64,000 nucleotides of DNA from Vibrio barjaei. Lineage in GTDB: Bacteria; Pseudomonadota; Gammaproteobacteria; Enterobacterales; Vibrionaceae. Made by a program: the position numbers and the translations under genes. The notes beneath the pieces are model-generated. The model was not told the DNA's origin. It worked only from the letters and a program-made list of their open reading frames with translations, and did no database searches. Of this stretch, positions 35,749-44,952 are shown piece after piece (position 1 is the stretch's first letter; every line of letters starts with the position of its first letter). Location: assembly GCF_001639065.2 (NCBI RefSeq), contig NZ_LQXO02000036.1, forward strand, positions 1-64,000. Direction: 5' to 3'.

Positions 35749-36534
35749 GTGAAACTGCGTTTAGCTGGTATCGCTTATCCTTCGAACCTACGCCTGCTCC
35801 TCATAGGCCTGGTCATCGTCATGCTCGGTTTGTTTGCTCATCCTGCTTTGGCGGATAATGGACTGACATTTCTGACCGTTAACGATGGTCAATCAGAACA
35901 AGAATACAGCGTCAAGCTGCAAATCTTGCTCTTGATGACTGCTTTGAGCTTTCTGCCTGCGTTCATTTTGATGGCCACCAGTTTTACTCGCATCATTGTC
36001 GTGTTAGCGATTTTGCGTCAGGCTTTGGGCTTACAGCAAAGTCCCCCCAACCGAGTATTGATTGGTATAGCACTCAGTCTGAGCATCCTCATCATGCGTC
36101 CCGTTTGGAGTGATGTGTATGAGCACGCTTTCGTTCCTTATGACCAAGGCGAAATCACTTTGATGCAAGCTTTTGCTACCGCAGAAAAGCCGGTACGCAA
36201 TTTTATGCTCGCACAAACTCAACGTAATTCACTCGAACAAATGCTGCGCATTGCCAACGAACCGGTGGATTCAAAGGTGGAGGATATTTCCTTTGCTATT
36301 GTTCTTCCAGCCTTTGTGATCAGCGAGCTGAAAACCGCTTTTCAGATCGGCTTCATGCTGTTTATTCCTTTTTTAATCATAGATTTGGTAGTCGCAAGTG
36401 TCTTGATGGCAATGGGTATGATGATGCTTTCGCCATTGATTGTCTCATTACCATTCAAATTGGTGGTGTTCGTTTTGGTTGATGGTTGGGCGATGACAGT
36501 CGGAACCCTATCCGCCAGCTTTGGCAGTGGATGA
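35749..36534 (+). CDS. fliPL: Lateral flagellar export gate protein FliP
   Basis: 261 residues starting with GTG. A cleavable signal sequence (about 1-35, ending HPALA) is followed by four membrane segments. Conserved motifs are LLMTALSFLPAFILMATSFTRI, VLAILRQALGLQQSPPNRVLIG and LIDLVVASVLMAMGMMMLSP. It is a core of the FliPQR export channel. It begins 3 bp after fliNL, so the usual intervening fliO is missing. Confidence 0.96.
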   Translation: MKLRLAGIAYPSNLRLLLIGLVIVMLGLFAHPALADNGLTFLTVNDGQSEQEYSVKLQILLLMTALSFLPAFILMATSFTRIIVVLAILRQALGLQQSPPNRVLIGIALSLSILIMRPVWSDVYEHAFVPYDQGEITLMQAFATAEKPVRNFMLAQTQRNSLEQMLRIANEPVDSKVEDISFAIVLPAFVISELKTAFQIGFMLFIPFLIIDLVVASVLMAMGMMMLSPLIVSLPFKLVVFVLVDGWAMTVGTLSASFGSG

Positions 36535-36545
36535 GAGCGTGAATC

Positions 36546-36815
36546 ATGACTCCAGAACTGACCGTTACTCTGTTTTCAAACGCCGTCTGGCTCATCATCA
36601 GTATCGTGATGGTACTGGTAGTGCCAGGACTGCTTGTGGGTTTGGTTATCGCGGTTTTTCAAGCTGCGACTCAAATCCAAGAACAAACACTTAGCTTTTT
36701 ACCTAAATTATTGGCCACCCTGTTGATGGTCATTTTTGCCGGGCATTGGATGCTACGCAAAATCATGGAGCTGTTCGACTTCTTGTTCCATAACATTCCA
36801 GGGATGATTGGTTAA
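36546..36815 (+). CDS. fliQL: Lateral flagellar export gate protein FliQ
   Basis: 89 residues with two transmembrane helices (about 13-37 and 51-71) and the FliQ signature GLVIAVFQAATQIQEQTLSFLPK. A channel component of FliPQR. Its stop overlaps the fliRL start by one base (TAATG). Confidence 0.95.
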   Translation: MTPELTVTLFSNAVWLIISIVMVLVVPGLLVGLVIAVFQAATQIQEQTLSFLPKLLATLLMVIFAGHWMLRKIMELFDFLFHNIPGMIG

Positions 36816-37591
36816 TGCAGATTACGTTCGCCGAAATATCTCAATGGTTAGGTCAGTTATGGTGGCCCTTTTTCAGGATTGGGGCTGCCTTTCTGGCCAT
36901 GCCATTTTTCGGTGATGCGTTAATTCCAGTATGGGTCAGAGCCCTACTTGCCTTATCAATTGTGGTGATCACGGCACCACTTATGCCTGCAATGCCTGCC
37001 GTTGATTTGCTGTCGATGACCTCACTATTTTTGGCCTTTGAACAGGCTATGTGGGGACTTTTTTTCGGACTCATACTGCACCTTTTTTTCACCATCTTCA
37101 CCATGCTAGGGCAAATCGTCTCGCTACAAATGGGGCTTGGTATGGCGATCATGAACGACCCGGTCAATGGACTCTCCGTTGCCATTTTGGGACGAATTTT
37201 CTTGCTACTGTGTACGCTATTATTCCTTGCACTCGAAGGGCATCTTCTGGTCATTGATATTTTGGTGCAGAGCTTTGTGGTATGGCCGGTCGGCTCTGGC
37301 ATCACCATCGCCTCTTTAGACAATATTGTTTCTTTGTTTGGTTGGATGTTTGCTTCAGCCTTAGCTTTGGCGTTGCCAGCCATCGTCTCCATGCTATTGG
37401 CGAACATCAGTTTTGGTGTCATGAACCGAGCGGCACCCAGCCTAAACGTTTACGCCCTTGGCTTCCCAATGACCATGTTGCTTGGTTTGTTTAGTATCTT
37501 GCTGACCGTTAGTGGCATTCCTAGCCGCTATACCGCGCTGGTACACGAAACATTGAGTCAACTTAACCTGTTTATGGTGGGGGGCGCATGA
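36815..37591 (+). CDS. fliRL: Lateral flagellar export gate protein FliR
   Basis: 258 residues, six predicted membrane segments, with the FliR/YscT family pattern FFRIGAAFLAMPFFGDALIPVWVRA near the start and LLANISFGVMNRAAPSLNVYALGFP. One copy per FliPQR channel. Its end overlaps flhBL by 4 nt. Confidence 0.95.
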   Translation: MQITFAEISQWLGQLWWPFFRIGAAFLAMPFFGDALIPVWVRALLALSIVVITAPLMPAMPAVDLLSMTSLFLAFEQAMWGLFFGLILHLFFTIFTMLGQIVSLQMGLGMAIMNDPVNGLSVAILGRIFLLLCTLLFLALEGHLLVIDILVQSFVVWPVGSGITIASLDNIVSLFGWMFASALALALPAIVSMLLANISFGVMNRAAPSLNVYALGFPMTMLLGLFSILLTVSGIPSRYTALVHETLSQLNLFMVGGA

Positions 37592-38715
37592 GCGAGCAGT
37601 CCAGCCAAGATAAAACCGAAAAGGCCTCACCTCAGAAGATCAAAAAGGCGAGGCAGGAAGGTCAAATTCCTCGCGCCAAAGAGTTCACTACTGCGGTGCT
37701 TTTTCTGATTGTTGCCATCTATTTTTATAGCCAAATAGGTCGTATTTGGGAGCACATTTCTGGTGTATTTCGCTTCAATATGGCACTGACACGTCAGGAC
37801 CTAGAGAACCCTAAACAAATGATTGAGCAACTGGGTCAAAGCCTTGGCATCATCATCGAATTACTGCTACCCATGTTTATGGTCATCGTCATTGCCGCTA
37901 TCGGCAGTAGCATGATACTTGGCGGTTGGATGTTTCGCCCAGCGAATATCCAACCCAAGTTGAGTAAGCTCAACCCCATTTCCGGTGTTGGACGTATGTT
38001 TTCAACACGTTCATTGGTTGAACTGCTGAAGTCGTCGCTCAAGGTCACGGTGATTTTTGCCTTGCTTTATACCTATTTGGATAGCAACTTTTCTCAGCTA
38101 CTTGGCATGCAAAAGCTCACCCTATCGCAAGGCATCACTATGGTGATGACGATATTATTTGAAGGTTTGTTACTGATGGGCGTGGCTCTGCTTATCTTTG
38201 GCGTGATTGATATTCCTTACCAACGTTGGGAGCACCTCAAGCAGCTTAAAATGACCAAGCAAGAGCTGAAAGAAGAGTACAAAAATAACGAAGGGCGTCC
38301 GGAAGTAAAACAGCGTATTCGTCAGATTCAACAGCAGTTTGCGCGCCGAAAAATCGACAAAGCCGTCCCCAAGGCCGATGTGGTGATCACCAACCCAACT
38401 CACTACGCTGTCGCTCTAAAATACGACACCTCTTTGTCAGATGCCCCGTTTGTAGTGGCAAAAGGTATCGATGAAACGGCGATGCACATTCAACGCATTG
38501 CTCGTGAAAATCAGGTGGAAATCTTACACTCGCCGCCGTTAACGCGCTCTATCTACTACACCACTGCCATAGAGCAAGCGATCCCTAGCCAGCTCTATAT
38601 CGCCGTGGCACATATTTTAACTTACGTGATGCAATTAAAGGCGTTTCGCCAAGGCTCGGGAGACAAACCGCTACCTCTTCCCGTGTTCTCAATACCTAAA
38701 CATTTGCAGCACTAA
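37588..38715 (+). CDS. flhBL: Lateral flagellar export switch protein FlhB
   Basis: 375 residues. Four membrane helices (about 34-210) and a cytoplasmic domain with the autocleavage site NPTH (269-272) intact. Cleavage switches export from rod/hook to filament substrates, in concert with FliK. The N-terminal DKTEKASPQKIKKARQEGQ is typical. Embedded in the fliMNPQR-flhBA operon. Confidence 0.96.
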   Translation: MSEQSSQDKTEKASPQKIKKARQEGQIPRAKEFTTAVLFLIVAIYFYSQIGRIWEHISGVFRFNMALTRQDLENPKQMIEQLGQSLGIIIELLLPMFMVIVIAAIGSSMILGGWMFRPANIQPKLSKLNPISGVGRMFSTRSLVELLKSSLKVTVIFALLYTYLDSNFSQLLGMQKLTLSQGITMVMTILFEGLLLMGVALLIFGVIDIPYQRWEHLKQLKMTKQELKEEYKNNEGRPEVKQRIRQIQQQFARRKIDKAVPKADVVITNPTHYAVALKYDTSLSDAPFVVAKGIDETAMHIQRIARENQVEILHSPPLTRSIYYTTAIEQAIPSQLYIAVAHILTYVMQLKAFRQGSGDKPLPLPVFSIPKHLQH

Positions 38716-38748
38716 CGGATAATTAGAACAAGTAACAAAGGAACTCTC

Positions 38749-40842
38749 ATGTTGAATCGTCTTAAACAATTTAGACGCTCAGGAAAAGGCTATATTGGCA
38801 TCCCTATTGTGTTGCTGATGATTTTGGCTATGGTGATTTTGCCATTGCCGCCTTTGCTACTCGATGCGTTGTTCACGTTCAATATTGTTCTGGCTATTTT
38901 GGTGTTACTGGTCAGTACCACCGCCAAAAGACCGCTCGACTTTTCCATCTTCCCAACCATTTTGCTTATAGCAACCCTAATGCGACTCACCTTGAACGTG
39001 GCCTCGACTCGTATCGTTCTACTCGAAGGCCATAATGGTGGAGACGCGGCTGGTAAAGTTATCCAAGCCTTCGGTGAAGTCGTGATTGGTGGTAACTACG
39101 TCGTAGGTATGGTGGTCTTCATCATCTTGATGATCATTAACTTTGTGGTGATCACCAAAGGTGGTGAACGTATTTCTGAAGTCTCGGCTCGATTTACCCT
39201 TGATGCGCTACCAGGCAAACAGATGGCGATCGATGCGGACTTAAACGCGGGACTGATTGATCAAGAAGCGGCAAGACAAAGACGTAAAGAAGTCGCCAAC
39301 GAAGCTGATTTCCACGGTTCGATGGATGGTGCCTCTAAGTTTGTGCGTGGCGATGCTATCGCAGGTTTAATGATTCTGTTTATCAACATTATCGGCGGTA
39401 TCAGTATCGGTGTGTTTGAACACGGCTTACCCGCTTCTGAAGCTTTCAAGACCTATGCACTACTGACCATCGGTGATGGCTTAGTGGCACAGATTCCATC
39501 ACTGTTACTGGCAACGGCAGCGGCCATCATTGTTACTCGCATCAATGACAGCGATAACGATATGACCGATACCATGCATAAGCAGTTATTGGCGACGCCA
39601 GCAACCTTATACACGGTTGCTGCCATTATGCTGATTATTGGTCTAGTGCCAGGCATGCCACATCTCGCTTTCTTCACGTTTTCTGGTGTACTAGCGTTCG
39701 CAGGCTGGCGTCAATCCAAAGCTCCTGTGAGCGATCCGCAGCTTGATGAAGTTGAAGCGATTTCTGCTGCTATGCAAGCAGACAATGAGCAACCACTATC
39801 TTGGGATGATATCCCGCATGTACATAGCTTATCGCTAGCCTTGGGTTATCGATTGGTGCACCTAGTGAATAAAGAGCAAGGTGCGCCGCTGACACAGCGT
39901 ATTCGAGGTGTACGTAAAAATCTCTCAGAACAAGTGGGCTTCTTAGTTCCAGAGGTGAGTATTCGTGACAACCTGAGTCTAAAACCTAACCAATACACCT
40001 TATCGCTTAATGGTGAAATCATCGAAGAAGGTTTTATCGAACCCGATCGTCTGATGGCGATCGCTGTCGGTGAAACTTATGGCGAGGTGGATGGCATCTT
40101 AGGCAGTGACCCTGCTTATCATTTACCGGCGGTTTGGATCGAACATAAAGACAAAGCCAAAGCGCTTAATATGGGCTATCAAGTCGTCGATGATGGCACC
40201 GTTATCGCCACACACATTAGTAAGGTGATGAAGTCGCATTTAGCGGAGTTGTTTACTCATGATGACGTGGATGCAATGAATCTGCGCTTAACCCAACAAG
40301 CACCTAAGCTTTCCGAAGCGCTCGGTGCAGCTTTAAACCCAGCACAACAGTTAAAGGTGTACAGGCAACTACTGCTCGATCAGGTGCCTCTTAAGGATAT
40401 TCGCACCATTGCTAATACCATGCTGGAATCGGCAGAAAATACTAAAGACCCTATTCTTATTGCTGCCGACGTACGTTGTGCACTGCGCCGAACCTTAGTT
40501 AATCTTGTAGCTGGGCAGCGTAAAGAGCTAAGCGTGTACGCGCTTTCTGATGAGCTCGAACAGATGCTGATGACCTCACTACAACAAGCTCAAGCCAATG
40601 GCAGCGTCATGTTAGATAGCTTCCCAATTGAGCCGAATATCCTAAGTCAATTCCAGCAAAACTTGCCGCTGATAAAACAGCAGCTTAAGCAACAAGGGCT
40701 TGCACCTATCTTATTGGTCATGCCACAGCTAAGACCCTTAATCGCTCGATATGCCCGCACCTTCTCGCAAGGATTGGCGGTACTGTCTTATAACGAAATC
40801 CCAGAAAACAAACAGATAAACGTGGTAGGAAACCTTGGATAA
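38749..40842 (+). CDS. flhAL: Lateral flagellar export platform protein FlhA
   Basis: 697 residues. Eight membrane segments in about 1-325, with the FHIPEP region (DADLNAGLIDQEAARQRR, GSMDGASKFVRGDAIAG). A four-subdomain cytosolic part (about 345-695) forms the nonameric docking ring. Conducts protons and receives chaperone-substrate complexes. Its last 8 bases overlap the start of the EAL-like gene. Confidence 0.96.
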   Translation: MLNRLKQFRRSGKGYIGIPIVLLMILAMVILPLPPLLLDALFTFNIVLAILVLLVSTTAKRPLDFSIFPTILLIATLMRLTLNVASTRIVLLEGHNGGDAAGKVIQAFGEVVIGGNYVVGMVVFIILMIINFVVITKGGERISEVSARFTLDALPGKQMAIDADLNAGLIDQEAARQRRKEVANEADFHGSMDGASKFVRGDAIAGLMILFINIIGGISIGVFEHGLPASEAFKTYALLTIGDGLVAQIPSLLLATAAAIIVTRINDSDNDMTDTMHKQLLATPATLYTVAAIMLIIGLVPGMPHLAFFTFSGVLAFAGWRQSKAPVSDPQLDEVEAISAAMQADNEQPLSWDDIPHVHSLSLALGYRLVHLVNKEQGAPLTQRIRGVRKNLSEQVGFLVPEVSIRDNLSLKPNQYTLSLNGEIIEEGFIEPDRLMAIAVGETYGEVDGILGSDPAYHLPAVWIEHKDKAKALNMGYQVVDDGTVIATHISKVMKSHLAELFTHDDVDAMNLRLTQQAPKLSEALGAALNPAQQLKVYRQLLLDQVPLKDIRTIANTMLESAENTKDPILIAADVRCALRRTLVNLVAGQRKELSVYALSDELEQMLMTSLQQAQANGSVMLDSFPIEPNILSQFQQNLPLIKQQLKQQGLAPILLVMPQLRPLIARYARTFSQGLAVLSYNEIPENKQINVVGNLG

Positions 40843-41647
40843 CTTAACTTCAAACCAAGCGCTGTATCGCTACCTACATCAGCTAGTGGAGCAGCATGTC
40901 GTTACGGAAGACGACCAGATTATTTTTGACGCTTTTGAAAAAAATGACATTCGCCATGCCTGCCAGGCCATTCGCGACACCAAAAACGGGGAAGTCGAGT
41001 TTCAGCATTTGACGCTACGATTCGGCAGCCAAAGTGAGCAAAGCGTCTACCAGTTTGACCTTTCTGATACGATGCGCTTTTGTCTAGACTTGTACAGTTT
41101 GTATCTCGCCTTGCGCCAAACCAAATTCCAAATAGAGACCTTTCACCCAGATCTCACCAGTAATGTCGTGGTGCCTGTTAGCAGTGATGCCCTGCTGTGG
41201 GAACCAGGCGAGCACTTTCTCAAACAAGTGATTCGATACCACGCAGGCGCGTTCTACCATATTATCCCATCACTGCAACTGAGTGAGACCACCCCTTTGC
41301 ATGAGCGGGTTCATCCATTAACCGAAACCCTCAAAGAACAAGCTTTCGCATTATGGTTCGACGTTGACCCGAGCCAAGGTATGTTCGAACAGTTACTGCC
41401 CTTCGAGCCCGATGCACTCAAAGTAGCGGCAACGTTAGAAAACAAACAAGACCGAACACGGTTATTACCTTTGGTGAAATTCTGTCGTAATCATAAGTTA
41501 GCTTGGGTGGCAGGACGAATCAGTAATCAAGATGAACTCACTCAATTTAAGCGCCTTGGAGCCAGTCATTATTTTGGCTACTTTAGTGATATTCCAACCT
41601 CAATGTCATTTAAGTCATTCGGTGATGCCGGTAATGATGAGTACTAA
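40835..41647 (+). CDS. Degenerate EAL-domain protein in the lateral export operon
   Basis: 270 residues, TTG start with AGGA upstream, overlapping flhAL by 8 nt. The fold signature of EAL phosphodiesterases can be followed. QAIRDTKNGEVEFQHLTLRFG (44-64, read as two parts) stands where QPI-D-GxxxGFEALLR is expected. FALWFDVDP stands for the DDFGTG loop, and VAGRISNQDELTQFKRLGASHYFGYF for VAEGVET...LGCDYAQGY. The EAL Glu, the DDFG Asp pair and the catalytic Glu of the VAEGVE motif are all replaced. It cannot hydrolyse c-di-GMP by the known mechanism and may bind a ligand or partner instead. Its role is unknown. Confidence 0.78.
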   Translation: MDNLTSNQALYRYLHQLVEQHVVTEDDQIIFDAFEKNDIRHACQAIRDTKNGEVEFQHLTLRFGSQSEQSVYQFDLSDTMRFCLDLYSLYLALRQTKFQIETFHPDLTSNVVVPVSSDALLWEPGEHFLKQVIRYHAGAFYHIIPSLQLSETTPLHERVHPLTETLKEQAFALWFDVDPSQGMFEQLLPFEPDALKVAATLENKQDRTRLLPLVKFCRNHKLAWVAGRISNQDELTQFKRLGASHYFGYFSDIPTSMSFKSFGDAGNDEY

Positions 41648-41667
41648 CCAAGCGCTTATTTAAACCA

Positions 41668-41716
41668 CATCGGCGCCTCTCCTTTCACTCTTTCTTGATG
41701 AAAAGAGAGGCCGATT
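41668..41716 (+). terminator. Terminator-like hairpin after the EAL-like gene
   Basis: Long imperfect hairpin, CGGC-CCTCTC pairing with GAGAGG-CCG, extended inward by CTTTC/GAAAA. It is followed by ATTTCCC, a weak U run. It probably closes the fliM-flhA-EAL operon ahead of lafA. Confidence 0.6.
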
Positions 41717-41885
41717 TCCCTAACAAAATCGCTATTTTTCGGAATAAGCCTCACACTTTCCCACCCAAAATCAATAATTTCCAAGTTTTTTTCATTTTCC
41801 AATTAATCCTAGAAATTAACCGACCGCCTCTTGTTAGTGAGCGGGGCGAATGTCCCACATTGATATAGATTCAAGGAGAATGACA

Positions 41886-42752
41886 ATGGCTTTATCGATG
41901 CACACTAACTACGCTTCGCTAGTTACACAAAACACACTGAACAACACAAACGGTCTGCTAAACACAGCGATGGAGCGTTTGAGCACAGGTTACCGCATTA
42001 ACTCTGCAGCAGATGATGCAGCAGGTCTTCAAATCTCTACTCGTTTAGAATCTCAAACCCGCGGTATGAACGTTGCAATGCGTAATGCACAAGACGGTAT
42101 CTCAATGATGCAAACTGCTGAAGGTGCGATGGACGAGATGACAAACATCGTTTACCGCATGAACGACCTAGCAACTCAGGCATCAAACGGTTCTGCTTCT
42201 ACTGCTGACAAAACGGCACTGAACAAAGAATTCCAACAGCTTAACGAAGAGCTAGTGAACATCATGGATTCAACTAACTTCGGTGGTCAGAAGCTGTTTA
42301 ACACAACAGGTTTTGCAGCGGGTGCAGTTAACCTACAAATCGGTACTAATGCTGGTGAGCAACTAGCAGTTGACGTATCTACAGACATCACAGCGCTAAA
42401 CACAGCAATCGGTGCAGCTGGTGGCTTTGCTCTGGGTGATATCTCGACAGAAGCTGGTGCTCAAACTGCACTTACTACTCTAACAGGTGCAACAGGTGAC
42501 GCAGGTCTTCTTGCTGATATCGGTACTACACGTTCAAGCTTTGGTGCGAACATCAACCGTCTAGAGCACACCATCGTTAACCTTGGCAACATGGTTGAGA
42601 ACACATCGGCTGCGAAAGGTCGTATCACTGACGCTGACTTCGCGGTTGAGTCTTCAAACATGACGAAGAACCAAATGCTAATGCAAGCGGGTACAACAGT
42701 TCTATCGCAAACTAACCAGCTACCTGGTATGGCGATGTCACTACTTCGCTAA
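41886..42752 (+). CDS. lafA: Lateral flagellin LafA
   Basis: 288 residues from the ATG at 41886, which has AAGGAGA 7 nt upstream (upstream in-frame ATGs lack it). Conserved flagellin N-terminus (MALSMHTNYASLVTQNTLNN; SAADDAAGLQIS) and C-terminus (FGANINRLEHTI, MLMQAGTTVLSQTNQ, LLR end). Only a short variable region (about 175-215) lies between them, so the filament has a small surface domain, as in V. parahaemolyticus LafA. It is the single flagellin of the cluster, monocistronic with a strong terminator. Sigma-28 control by FliAL is expected from homologues; no clean TAAA-N15-GCCGATAA match was found. Confidence 0.94.
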   Translation: MALSMHTNYASLVTQNTLNNTNGLLNTAMERLSTGYRINSAADDAAGLQISTRLESQTRGMNVAMRNAQDGISMMQTAEGAMDEMTNIVYRMNDLATQASNGSASTADKTALNKEFQQLNEELVNIMDSTNFGGQKLFNTTGFAAGAVNLQIGTNAGEQLAVDVSTDITALNTAIGAAGGFALGDISTEAGAQTALTTLTGATGDAGLLADIGTTRSSFGANINRLEHTIVNLGNMVENTSAAKGRITDADFAVESSNMTKNQMLMQAGTTVLSQTNQLPGMAMSLLR

Positions 42753-42860
42753 TAAAGCAAGCATCCTTAATAATTGGTGCGGTGATCGCTACCAGCCAAC
42801 CGCATCGGTTATTTTTGGATATGATGAATTTTCCTTCGTTAACTATTCATCCGTCCTTTT

Positions 42861-42882
42861 AACCTCCCTCGGGAGGTTTTTT
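42861..42882 (+). terminator. lafA terminator
   Basis: Perfect stem AACCTCCC / GGGAGGTT with a short TC loop, followed by TTTT, 108 bp after the lafA stop. Confidence 0.88.
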
Positions 42883-43123
42883 CATTACTAGGTGGTGCTT
42901 GATGGGATGTAAAGAGATGAGAACAGAACTAACTCTGAACCCAGATCTCATATTTCCACTTATCTTATCACCAGCGATTAATACCTCTCAGCATCAAGTC
43001 GCCTTAACCCTCTGAGTAATAGGCAGTTTACTGGTGGAAAAGCGGAACTAGCACAATGGAAACCCCGCTTCCGCCCACGAAATAAAACTATTCTAACCAA
43101 TTGAATTTTAATGTTTTAAATCA

Positions 43124-43139
43124 TGGCATACATCTTGAT
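43124..43139 (+). promoter_or_regulatory. Sigma-54-like promoter for fliDL operon
   Basis: TGGCAT-ACATC-TTGAT, the TGGCAC-N5-TTGCA layout with exact 5-bp spacing and an altered -12 (GA for GC). It lies 71 bp before the fliDL start and resembles the element before flgBL (TGGCAC-ATATC-TTGTA). LafK/RpoN control of the operon that carries fliAL would fit the regulatory cascade. Confidence 0.55.
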
Positions 43140-43209
43140 TTAACCCACTAAGAATACTGTGCTGTCCATCCCTATTGCACGGCGAGCAGCAAAACTAAGG
43201 AGCACTCCA

Positions 43210-44547
43210 ATGAGTTCGTTTGACCCAATCACTATGGCGACCAACCTTGCCACTTATGATGTGCAGCCATTTCAGCAGCGTTATCAAATGCAAGCGGATA
43301 AGTATCAGGCTCAAATTACTGCACTAGGTAAAGTGGAATCGGCATTACGTGAGTTCCGAACTGCCGTAACGAACATGAACAGTAGTAGCTCGAACATCAT
43401 TAAGAATACGGCAACGGTTTCACAAGAAGGTTTCCTTTCTGCAACGGCCAATGCCAGCGCCATGGCGGGCAGCTATCAGGTGTTTGTAGAACAAGTTGCC
43501 ACCGCACACCAACTCTCAACGGGTATGCCAGCCGACCTAGATGCCAACACTGAGATTCCAACAACAGGCACGCTCGATTTAACGGTTGACGGTAAAACCT
43601 TATCACTCGACCTATCAACAGTTGATACCGACGGCGATGGCAAAGCAACCATGGCCGATTTGGTTTCCGCTATTAATAATGACCCTGATAACCCAGGCGT
43701 CAATGCCACTCTGGTTCGTTCCAATGGTCAGACGCACTTTATGTTGTCGAGTACTGAAACGGGTGTTGCCAATACTGTAAACGTGTCTGCTTCAGGCACT
43801 GGGGCAACGTGGTTTGAAGATGCCTTTACTAACACCAGCGACATCAGTACACCGCAAGATGCCGTCATTTGGCTAGGCGCTGAGGGTAGCGGTCTAAAAC
43901 TCACCAACAGTAGCAATACCTTTACTGGCGTTATTGATGGTGTTGACCTGACGGTCAGCAAGGCGCAGGTCTCGGGAGAGCAACCGCTGACGCTGACCAT
44001 TGGTGCCGATGATGAAGCGACAAAAGAACAAGTTAACGCCTTCATTGACGCTTACAACACTCTGATGTCTACCATGGACGAATACACTGGTATAGGCGGG
44101 GAAGATAAAGCACGTGGCGTGTTAGCGAGTGATCCAACACTTCGCTCTATTGAAAGCCAACTCACCAGCATTATTCGTGGTGAATACAACGGAATGCGCC
44201 TAAGTGAAGTGGGTATTGAGATTGATCGCAGCGGCAAGATGACACTGGATGCCACCAAGTTCGAAGAGGCGCAGAAAAATAACAGTGCCGCGCTAGAAGC
44301 CATGTTTAACGGCGACGGTAATCTTCTGGATTCCATCGACACCATGGTTGACCCATTTTTGAAGTCGACCACCGGTCTTTTCAAAACCCGTAAAGACTCC
44401 CTACAACAGAACATTTCGCGCATTGACGACAAACAAGCGACGTTAGAGCGCAAGTACGACATGGCGTACAGCCGCTACCTCAAACAATTCACTCAAATGA
44501 ACACCTTAATGACACAAATGAACCAAACCATGAGCATGTTTGGTTAG
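43210..44547 (+). CDS. fliDL: Lateral flagellar filament cap FliD
   Basis: 445 residues from the ATG at 43210, with AAGGAG 8 nt upstream; the longer frame is unsupported. FliD N-terminal domain (about 5-105), a middle part with TDGDGKATMADLVSAINN, and the C-terminal domain (about 215-440) ending in a coiled-coil foot (IDDKQATLERKYDMAYSRYLKQFTQM). Folds flagellin at the filament tip. First gene of the fliDSTKLA-motAB operon. Called lafB in some systems. Confidence 0.94.
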   Translation: MSSFDPITMATNLATYDVQPFQQRYQMQADKYQAQITALGKVESALREFRTAVTNMNSSSSNIIKNTATVSQEGFLSATANASAMAGSYQVFVEQVATAHQLSTGMPADLDANTEIPTTGTLDLTVDGKTLSLDLSTVDTDGDGKATMADLVSAINNDPDNPGVNATLVRSNGQTHFMLSSTETGVANTVNVSASGTGATWFEDAFTNTSDISTPQDAVIWLGAEGSGLKLTNSSNTFTGVIDGVDLTVSKAQVSGEQPLTLTIGADDEATKEQVNAFIDAYNTLMSTMDEYTGIGGEDKARGVLASDPTLRSIESQLTSIIRGEYNGMRLSEVGIEIDRSGKMTLDATKFEEAQKNNSAALEAMFNGDGNLLDSIDTMVDPFLKSTTGLFKTRKDSLQQNISRIDDKQATLERKYDMAYSRYLKQFTQMNTLMTQMNQTMSMFG

Positions 44548-44565
44548 GGCTAGGAGGACAAAATT

Positions 44566-44952
44566 ATGCTAATGGATTCAGGCTACGACTCATATCAGCA
44601 GGTCGATTTAGATGCCCAAGCCGCCGCCGCAAACCCACATCAACTCGTGGTGATGCTGATCGACGGTTTACTTAATGAGATTGAACGTGTGCGCGGTCAT
44701 ATAGGCGCAGGGCGCTTAGCGGAAAAAGGCGATGGTATCAGCAAGTGTATGAACATTCTTGTCGGCCTCGATAGCGCACTTGATGATGAAAATGGTGGCG
44801 AAATCGCCGAGAACTTGCACCAACTTTATGACTTCTGCCAAATCGAACTCTATCAAGCCAGTATTCACAATGACGTGGAAAAGCTCGCCAGTGTAGAGCG
44901 TGTGATGGGCAATATCAGAGAAGGATGGTTGAATTTTGGCAATCAAGCATAA
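44566..44952 (+). CDS. fliSL: Lateral flagellin chaperone FliS
   Basis: 128 residues, helical bundle with the FliS features Y-x-x-V (SYQQVDLDAQAAAANPHQLVVMLIDGLL) and IGAGRLAEKGDGISKCMNILVGLDSAL. It binds the flagellin C-terminus before export. Its 3' end overlaps fliTL by 17 nt. Confidence 0.93.
   Translation: MLMDSGYDSYQQVDLDAQAAAANPHQLVVMLIDGLLNEIERVRGHIGAGRLAEKGDGISKCMNILVGLDSALDDENGGEIAENLHQLYDFCQIELYQASIHNDVEKLASVERVMGNIREGWLNFGNQA

Larger units (their letters stand above)
42753..43209. other. lafA-fliDL intergenic region
   Basis: 457 bp without a credible ORF. It contains the lafA terminator (42861-42882) and, near its 3' end, a sigma-54-like promoter element for fliDL (43124-43139). 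An imperfect hairpin with GCGGAA/TTCCGC arms lies near 43041-43078. Nothing else was recognised. Confidence 0.55.

Noticed and set aside
41802..41840. Possible sigma-28 promoter before lafA (CAAT-N15-ACCGACCG)
   Set aside because: Only partial agreement with TAAA-N15-GCCGATAA; not reported as a site although sigma-28 control of lafA is expected.
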